Assembly (NCBI RefSeq): GCF_014858725.1 | Contig: NZ_AQGV01000013.1 | Span: 186,001 to 250,000 of the forward strand | Length of the DNA stretch: 64,000 nt | DNA from: Pseudoalteromonas aurantia 208 | GTDB lineage: Bacteria > Pseudomonadota > Gammaproteobacteria > Enterobacterales > Alteromonadaceae | Reading direction: 5' to 3' | In this document: one piece after another, positions 57,361 to 64,000 of the stretch | Layout of the letters: every line of letters starts with the position of its first letter | Position numbering within the stretch: the first letter of the stretch is position 1 | Made by a program: the position numbers and the translations under genes | Notes under the pieces: generated by a model | What the model saw: the letters and a program-made list of their open reading frames with translations, nothing else | Databases searched by the model: none | What the model was told of the DNA's origin: nothing

Positions 57361-57684
57361 CTACTTAACTTTTGATAAATACTCTGCAATCGCGTCAATT
57401 TCTGCATCAGACACATTGGCTACCATGGCTTTCATAGCCATAGACATCCCGTTATTACGTTTTCCCGACTTGATGTCTTTCATTTGCGCAACTAAGTAAT
57501 CTTTGTTTTGACCATTCAACTTTGGATACATCCCCATAATAGGTGCTTTCCCTTCTGCACCGTGACATGTTTGGCACATTTTCGCTGTATACAAAGCTGC
57601 ACCGTCAGCTGCATTTACTCCCGCTGACCCCATTGTCAATATCGCTATACCAGCCCCTATAATCACTTGCTTCATCTTACTCAT
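57361..57684 (-). CDS. Periplasmic class I cytochrome c
   Basis: 107 residues with a signal peptide (QVIIGAGIAILTMGSAGVNA) and one heme-binding motif CQTCH (37-41). The following APIMGMYPKLNGQ and GMSMAMKAMV segments provide possible sixth-ligand methionines. This fits a c5/c553-type soluble electron carrier. It is monocistronic. Confidence 0.92.
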   Translation of the reverse strand: MSKMKQVIIGAGIAILTMGSAGVNAADGAALYTAKMCQTCHGAEGKAPIMGMYPKLNGQNKDYLVAQMKDIKSGKRNNGMSMAMKAMVANVSDAEIDAIAEYLSKVK

Positions 57685-57888
57685 AACTTTACTCTTTTTA
57701 TTAATAAACGGATAAATCTTTTATAGTGTAGACCAATAACTTTCACTACACATACGCACACATCAAGTTAAAAGGTCATCACAGCAGCATTAAATTACAG
57801 CCTTTTGTGTCTATAAAGAAAGGTTAAGGCCTAACAGCTCAGCATTAAAATATGTCGCTTTGAAACATAGATAAAGGGACCTAAAGCG

Positions 57889-58428
57889 TTACCAGACTAA
57901 ATCATCTGGAATTTCGTAATCTGCATATGGGTCGTTTTCATCAGGCCCTTGACTATCATCTTCAACATGAAACACGATGTATTTCTCATCAACCTCTGCA
58001 ACTTTTCTAGCAGGTTCATCTTGTAAAACAAAAAACTGCCCTTCTAAAACACAAATAGCCAGACGCCCTTTTGATAACGCATTTTTAGTTGGCTCATCAA
58101 CATCGAGTTCTTTTACTTTCTTGTTGTAAGTGAAGTTAAATGTTAGCTCTCCACGGATTTTATCTTGATTATGATGCTCTAAGATTTGTTTTACCCGTGC
58201 AACTTGCTCACGCTCTTTAATTTCAGCTTTTCTCGCCTCATTTTGCTCTTCAGCTTTTTGCTGTTGTTCTAATTTTGTTTGCGCGATGTGTTTTTGTAAA
58301 TCACTCGGGTCGCTGGTTGCCCCTTTCTTCTTTTTCTTTTGCGCTTTGCGCTTTTCAGACTTAGCGACTTTCGCTTTATGCTCTGATGTTAAACCTGCTT
58401 TCAAAAGCTGATCTTGTAATGAACCCAT
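57889..58428 (-). CDS. DUF2058 (YaiL-like) family protein
   Basis: 179-residue cytoplasmic protein. It begins MGSLQDQLLKAGLTSEHKAK, has a Lys-rich charged stretch (KRKAQKKKKKG), a long Gln/Glu/Lys coiled-coil segment, then a globular FNFTYNKKVKELDV domain and a very acidic C-terminus (DDSQGPDENDPYADYEIPDD). This matches DUF2058/YaiL, of unknown function. The Met used has GGAG ten bases upstream; another in-frame Met lies five codons earlier. Confidence 0.87.
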   Translation of the reverse strand: MGSLQDQLLKAGLTSEHKAKVAKSEKRKAQKKKKKGATSDPSDLQKHIAQTKLEQQQKAEEQNEARKAEIKEREQVARVKQILEHHNQDKIRGELTFNFTYNKKVKELDVDEPTKNALSKGRLAICVLEGQFFVLQDEPARKVAEVDEKYIVFHVEDDSQGPDENDPYADYEIPDDLVW

Positions 58429-58672
58429 AATCCTATGCTCCATGAAAATATAATGCGCTATATTTTAACCTAGTTGATTTTTTTCACCAGACGCAAAATA
58501 TAATTTTCTGCGGCTGATTTGCAATATTGGGCACAGCCAATAATTTAACAAGTTCAATGCCTGACACTATGATTTAGCGCAACTAATTGGTTACTATTTA
58601 ATTTAAAGTTATCATAGCCACTCAATGCTTTTAGAGAGCACTCCCCCACCGACTTAATTGTTAGGTTTATGT

Positions 58673-59818
58673 ATGCCCATATTACTGCTACTTTGCTGCT
58701 CAATTTTTACATTTTTTGTACTGTACGCGCCCCAACCATTACTCATGGTGTTTGCCACACAATTTGGGGTGAGTGTTGCCAGCAGTGGCAGTTTAATGTC
58801 TATTACTATGCTCCCTTTGGCAATTGCCCCTATCTTTTATGGGCTATTATTTGCCCATCACAATGCTCTACACATACTGAAATATGCAATGCTGATGCTG
58901 GCAGCCACATGCATCATATTCGTTTACGTCCCAAACTTTGAGTTACTGTTACTCACACGATTTCTTCAGGGCCTGATTTTACCTGCTATTTTAACAGCAC
59001 TGACAAGCTATATTGGTCAGCAGTATCAAGGTAAAGCGCTGCATAAAAATATGACTCGTTATATTGCCAGTACGATTATAGGAGGGTATTTCGGTCGGAT
59101 GCTCGCAGCAAACTTTGCTAGTTTTTACAGTTGGGAAAGTTTTTATTATGTTATTGCCACAGCTTTAACCGTGCTCGCGATAACAATCAATGTACATCTT
59201 TTTGAAAAAAACACTCATCCTATTTCATCTCCTAGAGAGTACTTAAAACCACTCAAAGAACCGACTCTATTGAGGTTGTACTTAGCTGTCTTTTGTATGT
59301 TTTTCTGTTTCTCTGCATTACTAAATTACCTCCCATTTATACTTTCAACACAGTTCAGTATTATAGATAGTCGGCTTATTGGTTGGATTTATAGCGGCTA
59401 TTTTGTAGGTGCTATATTGTCACTTACTACTCCATTACTAAAACGCCACCTGTACAATAACTGGCTATTTCTAACTGTTATTTTTTCAGTATATAGTGGC
59501 TCAATTATCGTATTAGATACGACTAGCATCAGCATTTTTGTCAGCGCTTTTACACTTTTCTGCGCGTGTATGTTTATGATCCATGCTACAGCGGCGCCGT
59601 TAGCAAATGTATTGAGTACAGCGCCCGTTTCGGTAACCAATGGTGCGTATGTGTCGTTTTATTATACTGGAGGAGCGCTTGGTTCTTATTTCCCAGGGTT
59701 AGTCATAGAACATTTGGGGTATCATGCCTTTATAATCAATTTATTTGTTTTATGCCTATGTGGTCTTCTTTTGATTCATAAAAACTATAAACAAGGAATA
59801 TCAACCACTTTGGGGTAA
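58673..59818 (+). CDS. MFS transporter (YnfM-like exporter)
   Basis: 381-residue membrane protein with twelve helices. YAPQPLLMVFATQFGVS in helix 1 and the LLTRFLQGLILPAILTALTSYIG region match YnfM/arabinose-efflux-type MFS exporters. The substrate is unknown. ATG at this position has TTAGG upstream; an in-frame TTG five codons earlier is less likely. Its last 34 bases overlap the end of the convergent editing-protein gene. Confidence 0.87.
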   Translation: MPILLLLCCSIFTFFVLYAPQPLLMVFATQFGVSVASSGSLMSITMLPLAIAPIFYGLLFAHHNALHILKYAMLMLAATCIIFVYVPNFELLLLTRFLQGLILPAILTALTSYIGQQYQGKALHKNMTRYIASTIIGGYFGRMLAANFASFYSWESFYYVIATALTVLAITINVHLFEKNTHPISSPREYLKPLKEPTLLRLYLAVFCMFFCFSALLNYLPFILSTQFSIIDSRLIGWIYSGYFVGAILSLTTPLLKRHLYNNWLFLTVIFSVYSGSIIVLDTTSISIFVSAFTLFCACMFMIHATAAPLANVLSTAPVSVTNGAYVSFYYTGGALGSYFPGLVIEHLGYHAFIINLFVLCLCGLLLIHKNYKQGISTTLG

Positions 59819-60285
59819 TGGCCTGTATGACGCCAAAATGTATACAAATCATATTGCTGTATCACCCATGTTTTATCATTTTCTAATGGGTGACATTGCC
59901 ATTCTAATTCATTCAATAAACCACTGTCTAACCACAATTCTACTGAATTGTTAATATCATTTACCAACGACAAAGCCGAGACACAACCCGGTTTAACACC
60001 TAGATATTTGTCTAACCTTTCTGGTGATGCTAACCCTAAGCGAGATAACTTCTGTTGACTAGATAACGCTTTAAGATTGACTTTCAATTGTGCTCGAGTC
60101 AAACAAAGAATATGTTGTTTACCTCGATTATCACGTAAAAATAAGTTTTTTATCTGCACTCCTGAACGCTTAAGCCCTAATCTCTGTGCGTCAGTACAAG
60201 TAGGTAGCGGTTCATGCTCATAACTTTTGAATTCAATACTCAGTGTACTCAATAAGGCTTTTAACTTGACCTGTTCTTTATTCAT
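59785..60285 (-). CDS. Prolyl-tRNA editing protein (ProX/YbaK domain)
   Basis: 166-residue aminoacyl-tRNA deacylase-domain protein. HEPLPTCTDAQRLG, GVQIKNLFLRDNRGKQ and the GVKPGCVSALSLVND segment are family hallmarks. It should hydrolyse mischarged tRNAs such as Ala-tRNAPro. The ATG overlaps the upstream lipoprotein stop as ATGA. It is in a two-gene unit next to a tRNA-Ala gene, which may be coincidence. Confidence 0.9.
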   Translation of the reverse strand: MNKEQVKLKALLSTLSIEFKSYEHEPLPTCTDAQRLGLKRSGVQIKNLFLRDNRGKQHILCLTRAQLKVNLKALSSQQKLSRLGLASPERLDKYLGVKPGCVSALSLVNDINNSVELWLDSGLLNELEWQCHPLENDKTWVIQQYDLYTFWRHTGHYPKVVDIPCL

Positions 60286-60674
60286 GAACACGCACCACGT
60301 AATTGTACACTTCTATTTCGCCAAAATACCTGATGCACTTCGTACCCTTTCTGGCAATATTGCTGCGTTTCAAGTTCAGCTTCTAGCAACGTCACGGCTT
60401 CTTCTTCAAGCGCTAACTTTAATGCTGGTGAGTCCTCTACTCGCTCATGCTCTGCGAAACGTTTTAACTCTCTACGCGTCATTGGTTTTTGGCTATTCAC
60501 TTTCATCATGGGAGTTGCGGCAACAGTGACTATGAAAGCAAAGAGTTCATCACCTTGTTTAGATTTCTTAGTATGCAAAACTTGTTTTTCGATACTGTAA
60601 CTTTCTTTTGGTGCACTACTACAACCCAACATTAATACAATGCAACTGAAAATAACAAAAAGATTTTTAGTCAA
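60282..60674 (-). CDS. Hypothetical lipoprotein, 130 aa
   Basis: The N-terminus MTKNLFVIFSCIVLMLGC is a lipoprotein signal with lipobox LMLGC (Cys18). The mature part has a basic start, a short hydrophobic stretch (LFAFIVTVAATP), an acidic helical region and two cysteines near the C-terminus (QQYCQKGYE, RGACS) that could form a disulfide. I do not recognise the family. It overlaps the downstream editing-protein gene by four bases. Confidence 0.75.
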   Translation of the reverse strand: MTKNLFVIFSCIVLMLGCSSAPKESYSIEKQVLHTKKSKQGDELFAFIVTVAATPMMKVNSQKPMTRRELKRFAEHERVEDSPALKLALEEEAVTLLEAELETQQYCQKGYEVHQVFWRNRSVQLRGACS

Positions 60675-60754
60675 AATTATCTACTCCATTAACTGCTTAT
60701 GGCAGTCTAACAAAGCTCACGTAAAAAATATCAATTTTTTAATATTGAAATCGC

Positions 60755-60781
60755 TTGACTATTATAGAGAAACGCTATAAA
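60755..60781 (+). promoter_or_regulatory. Probable promoter of tRNA-Ala
   Basis: TTGACT and TATAAA lie upstream of the tRNA with a 15-base spacer, shorter than the optimum of 17. The transcript start would be about 20 bases before the mature tRNA. Confidence 0.45.
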
Positions 60782-60807
60782 TTTCGCTTCGTCTTTTGAC
60801 GGAATGT

Positions 60808-60883
60808 GGGGCTATAGCTCAGCTGGGAGAGCGCCTGCCTTGCACGCAGGAGGTCAGCAGTTCGATCCTGCTTAGCTCCACCA
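60808..60883 (+). tRNA. tRNA-Ala (anticodon UGC)
   Basis: A 76-base cloverleaf: acceptor GGGGCTA/TAGCTCC, D-arm GCTC/GAGC, anticodon stem CCTGC/GCAGG with loop CTTGCAC (TGC at 60841-60843), T-arm AGCAG/CTGCT with TTCGATC, discriminator A and encoded CCA. It closely resembles the tRNA-Ala of rRNA operons but stands alone here. Confidence 0.98.
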
Positions 60884-60935
60884 CTTTCCGTTTAAATTTC
60901 ACTATCAGCTAACTCCTTTTAGCTGCTATTCAAAA

Positions 60936-62183
60936 TTACTCTCTTATTTGCCCTGTTCCTGTCACTAAGAACTTTTCAGTTGTTAATGATTCTAGACCCA
61001 TTGGTCCGTACGCATGCAATTTTGTTGTGGCAATGCCAATTTCAGCACCTAGTCCTAGCTCTGCCCCATCGGAAAAACGAGATGACGCATTAACCATCAC
61101 AACCGATGCATCGACACTTCTTTGGAACAATACTGCCGCGGTATTATCTTCAGTACAAATTACTTCTGTGTGATTGCTGCCAAACTGTGCTATATGTGCA
61201 ATTGCACCAGCAAAGTCTGGGACAATACGAATGGCAACTTCTAAACTTAAATACTCTTGTCCAAATTCATCATCATTAATCACTACCGCCTGTTTAAAGT
61301 ACTTTGCTGCTGACGCACCAGTATTCACTTTCACCTTTTGTTTCTCAAAAGCACTGGCAAGCATTGGCATAAACTGAGTGGCGATGGCTTCATGAACAAT
61401 AATCGCTTCTAATGCGTTACATACACCTGTTCTTTGCGTCTTACCATTTATAGCCAAGCTCAATGCTATTTCTAAATCAGCAGCTTTATCAATGTATAAG
61501 TGACACACCCCTTTGAAGTGTTGAATAACAGGTACTGTACTATTTTCCGTCACAAAATTTATCAACCCCTCTCCACCTCTTGGGATGATCAAGTCTATCA
61601 GTCCTTTTTGTTGCATAAGCTCCATAAGCAAGGCTCGGTCTGGGTCTGGGACAATCGAAATAAGGGCAGCAGGTAGTGCGTGTCGTACTAACACGTCATG
61701 CATTACCGATGCAATTGCTTGAGAGCTACCTAAAGCCTCTCTACCACCACGTAAAATAACGCCATTTCCAGATTTAAAGCACAGCGCACCCGCGTCAGCT
61801 GTCACATTAGGCCGAGCTTCATAAATCATACATATTACACCCAGCGGAACGCGCATTTTATTAATTTGAATACCATTTGGTCTGGTGCCAAATTCTCTTA
61901 AGCACCCAACCGGATCTTCTAATTCAGCGATCGTTTCGATACCTTGCGCCATGCTTTCTATCCGTTCAGGAGTCAGGGTGAGTCTATCTATCATGGCATT
62001 CGGTAATTGATTATCTCTTGCTCGTGATAAATCAGCTTCATTAGCAAGTAAAATAGCAGCTTGCTCCTGTCGTAGACTTACTGCCATATCTAACAAGACT
62101 GTGTTCTTTTTCTCTGTACTTAATAATGCCAATTGCTTTGCTGCCGACGCAGCCCCTGCTGATAACTCCGTAATTAAGCTCAT
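60936..62183 (-). CDS. proA: Gamma-glutamyl phosphate reductase
   Basis: NADPH-dependent second step of proline synthesis, 415 residues. The catalytic cysteine is Cys255 in GKTQRTGVCNALE. PLGVICMIYEARPNVTADA and KSGNGVILRGGREA are family signatures. In many gammaproteobacteria it follows proB in a proBA operon, but no proB lies upstream in the 500 bases before the next gene, which runs the other way. It is therefore transcribed alone. Confidence 0.96.
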   Translation of the reverse strand: MSLITELSAGAASAAKQLALLSTEKKNTVLLDMAVSLRQEQAAILLANEADLSRARDNQLPNAMIDRLTLTPERIESMAQGIETIAELEDPVGCLREFGTRPNGIQINKMRVPLGVICMIYEARPNVTADAGALCFKSGNGVILRGGREALGSSQAIASVMHDVLVRHALPAALISIVPDPDRALLMELMQQKGLIDLIIPRGGEGLINFVTENSTVPVIQHFKGVCHLYIDKAADLEIALSLAINGKTQRTGVCNALEAIIVHEAIATQFMPMLASAFEKQKVKVNTGASAAKYFKQAVVINDDEFGQEYLSLEVAIRIVPDFAGAIAHIAQFGSNHTEVICTEDNTAAVLFQRSVDASVVMVNASSRFSDGAELGLGAEIGIATTKLHAYGPMGLESLTTEKFLVTGTGQIRE

Positions 62184-62685
62184 GATTATACTTTCTCTAA
62201 TTTTGAATACGCTACATCCAATACTTATCAGTTAACTGTAGCGGTTTCTTATTTGTAATGAAGACCTTATGCAAAAAAATAACGCCCAAATTAATAATGG
62301 CTTTGCACCAAAATTACGGACTATCTCCCCTAAAGCATAGGCCTGGCGACCCACTGACCTATAGTTATAACTTGGTTAACGGCTAAAATCACGAGAAACT
62401 ATATCAAACTGATAAAAACTCATCTTAAAATCAGCTGTCCCTCTAGGGCTTAGTCCCTATTTATAGTTAAACCTTCGTTTCTTTATCTGCATCTGAGTTG
62501 AATATACATTCAACCCCATTTTCATTTGAATTTTCATTACTAAGTGCGAGTAAAAGGTCTATTGTTAAAGGGAGGAATCTATTCAAAAAACAATATCAAA
62601 TTGTTTTCTATTCACTTAACTATGCTATAACCGCTAGTAAGTTTGATGATTAATTTTGCTGAAGTTAAAGTCAGCTGGAGAAGAT
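62184..62685. other. Intergenic region between divergent proA and the antiporter
   Basis: About 500 bases with no convincing gene. A 42-codon frame at 62258-62386 has no ribosome-binding site. The region should contain both divergent promoters, but I see no clear pair. No residual proB-like motif was recognised. Confidence 0.45.
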
Positions 62686-64000
62686 ATGTCAGCTATTTAT
62701 ATTGCTGGAATCGCATTATGTTCTGTTTTTGCGCAGTGGCTTGCATGGGTATTTAAAGTCCCAGCCATACTTTTTCTGTTACTTGTCGGCTTATTACTTG
62801 GTCCAATTTCTGGCCAACTGAGCCCCGACGACTTGCTTGGCGATTTACTGTTTCCAATTGTCTCTTTATCCGTTGCCGTTATTCTCTTCGAAGGCGCATT
62901 AACTTTACATTTTAGAGAGCTAAAAGGCATAGGAAAAATAGTGCGGAACCTTTGCTCTATCGGCATGCTTGCTACGTTTATAATAATCGCACTCAGTGGT
63001 TACTTTATACTAAATTTAGACTGGCGTGTAGCTGGTGTGTTAGGTGCAGTACTCGTAGTGACCGGGCCCACGGTTATAGCGCCAATGCTCAATGCAATGC
63101 GCCCAACTCAAGATATTGACCGAGTCCTTCGTTGGGAAGGCATTGTGATCGACCCTATTGGCGCGCTATTTGCCGTATTAGTATTTGAAGCGGTTAGCTT
63201 TGTGGGTAAAGGAGAAGTGTTAAGTCATACATTGATTGCATTGTTTACCACATTAGGCGTCGGTTTAAGCGTTGGGATAGTGAGCGGCTGGCTAACAAGT
63301 TTACTTATTAGGCGAGAGTGGCTGCCTTATGAGTTACATAAATTTGGGATCTTGGCCCTCGTACTTTTTAGCTTCTCGCTATCAAATTTTCTTAGCCATG
63401 AATCTGGATTACTCGCAGTCACCGTATTTGGGATCTGGCTTGCTAATCAAGATGACTTAGAAATCGACTCTGTATTAGAATTTAAAGAAGATCTATCGAT
63501 GATCTTAATCTCTAGTTTATTTATTTTGCTTGCAGCCCGACTTCAGATCAGCGACCTTATGCTGTTAGATATCAATATTTTTATATTTTTAGCCATTGTG
63601 CTATTTATCGCACGTCCAATCTGTATTGCAATTTCAACATTTAATAGTGACTTACCATTCAAGTCTCGCCTGCTACTTTCGTGGATTGCCCCCAGAGGCA
63701 TTGTTGCTGCTGCGGTCGGATCTGTTTTTGCTCTAAGCATGCACGAATCAGGTATCGCTGATGCGAATAAAATCGTACCATTGATCTTTACGGTGATTAT
63801 TGTCACGGTTGTTTTACAAAGCCTCACCGCGACCCCTTTGGCTAAATTACTTGGTGTGCGACAGCCTAGCCCTAATACTTTACTCATCATTGGGGCTAAT
63901 CACGTTGCAAGAGCCATAGCATGTGGTCTTAAGGATCAAAACATTGAAGTGCATCTATCAGACCCTGCCTGGGAAAACTGTAAAATGGCAAGAATGGATG
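62686..64000 (+). CDS. NhaP-type cation/proton antiporter with RCK-like domain (3' end outside window)
   Basis: The first 438 codons are open to the window edge. The start has GGAG five bases upstream. CPA1/NhaP features are LLVGLLLGPISG, AVILFEGALTLHF, a VVTGPTVIAPML block with the antiport Asp in EGIVIDPIGAL, and SWIAPRGIVAAAVGS. There are about twelve helices in residues 1-385. LLIIGANHVARAIACGL from about residue 403 begins a Rossmann-like TrkA-N/RCK domain. It likely exchanges Na+ or K+ for H+. Confidence 0.9.
   Translation, partial: MSAIYIAGIALCSVFAQWLAWVFKVPAILFLLLVGLLLGPISGQLSPDDLLGDLLFPIVSLSVAVILFEGALTLHFRELKGIGKIVRNLCSIGMLATFIIIALSGYFILNLDWRVAGVLGAVLVVTGPTVIAPMLNAMRPTQDIDRVLRWEGIVIDPIGALFAVLVFEAVSFVGKGEVLSHTLIALFTTLGVGLSVGIVSGWLTSLLIRREWLPYELHKFGILALVLFSFSLSNFLSHESGLLAVTVFGIWLANQDDLEIDSVLEFKEDLSMILISSLFILLAARLQISDLMLLDINIFIFLAIVLFIARPICIAISTFNSDLPFKSRLLLSWIAPRGIVAAAVGSVFALSMHESGIADANKIVPLIFTVIIVTVVLQSLTATPLAKLLGVRQPSPNTLLIIGANHVARAIACGLKDQNIEVHLSDPAWENCKMARMD

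Noticed and set aside
60808..60883. tRNA-Ala as an integration site for a mobile element
   Set aside because: No integrase, direct repeat of the tRNA 3' end or foreign-looking genes lie on either side.
62258..62386. A 42-codon frame in the proA-antiporter gap starting MKTLCKKITPK
   Set aside because: No ribosome-binding sequence precedes it and the composition looks like translated non-coding DNA.
62697..63890. Two open frames on the minus strand opposite the antiporter
   Set aside because: They are antisense to a clear NhaP-type gene and their composition (many Ser, Thr, Pro, Ala) is that of reverse-strand shadows.
1..64000. CRISPR arrays, insertion sequences, prophage or defence operons
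   Set aside because: No regularly spaced repeats, transposase, integrase, restriction or other defence signatures were seen.

Overview
The window is chromosomal DNA of a marine gammaproteobacterium, most likely Pseudoalteromonas or a close relative in the Alteromonadales. This is inferred from gene content: a complete Na+-translocating NADH:quinone reductase operon with its ApbE and NqrM maturation factors, FabV, RlmG, a DUF3545 protein and several methyl-accepting and GGDEF/EAL proteins. Codon use and spacing look uniform. Almost everything is housekeeping or core accessory. I see no prophage, transposase, integrase or CRISPR array.

Layout. 1-4.7 kb: an unknown protein, an MFS exporter, a six-cysteine lipoprotein joined to yaaA, transaldolase and a DUF3545 protein. 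4.7-13.5 kb: ung, then a minus-strand cobalamin operon, read btuD-btuC-cobT-cobS-cobU-cobQ-cobO-btuF, behind a clear cobalamin riboswitch; cobC lies upstream of the riboswitch. 13.5-20.8 kb: minus-strand nqrABCDEF-apbE-nqrM, with a strong terminator hairpin between nqrF and apbE. 21-28.3 kb: fabV, bolA, alkB, then plus-strand rlmG-yajG-cyclophilin-ampG, an orphan XRE regulator, a 57-residue membrane protein and erpA. 28.6-33.2 kb: a ClC-family protein, hemJ, pyrB and hemL. 33.3-46.2 kb: chemoreceptor, PBP1b (mrcB), glnK-amtB, a REC-REC-GGDEF regulator, a secreted S10 peptidase, a DUF2797 protein and a CBS-PAS-GGDEF-EAL protein. 46.2-52.4 kb: an HDAC-like deacetylase, a compact five-gene minus-strand run (CreA, unknown, LysE-type exporter, gamma-glutamylcyclotransferase-like, serine hydrolase), a CHMI-like tautomerase and rsuA. 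52.5-64 kb: a Cache-type chemoreceptor, a tiny Cys-containing peptide gene coupled to a six-helix membrane protein, an enolase-superfamily dehydratase with a class II aldolase, cytochrome c, a DUF2058 protein, an MFS exporter, a prolyl-tRNA editing protein, tRNA-Ala(UGC), a solitary proA and an NhaP-type antiporter cut by the window edge.

How the genes work together: B12 uptake, corrinoid adenosylation and nucleotide-loop assembly form one riboswitch-controlled unit. The Na+ pump carries its flavin-insertion and Fe-assembly helpers. GlnK-AmtB is a standard ammonium-uptake pair with a possible sigma-54 promoter.

The least explained items are the peptide plus membrane protein pair at 54.5-55.2 kb, the mirror-symmetric six-cysteine lipoprotein at 2.0-2.3 kb, the ClC homologue whose proton-pathway glutamate aligns with valine, the structured pyrB leader, and the five-gene run with an unknown protein at 47-51 kb. 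Protein assignments rest on reading motifs by eye; no database search or alignment program was used.
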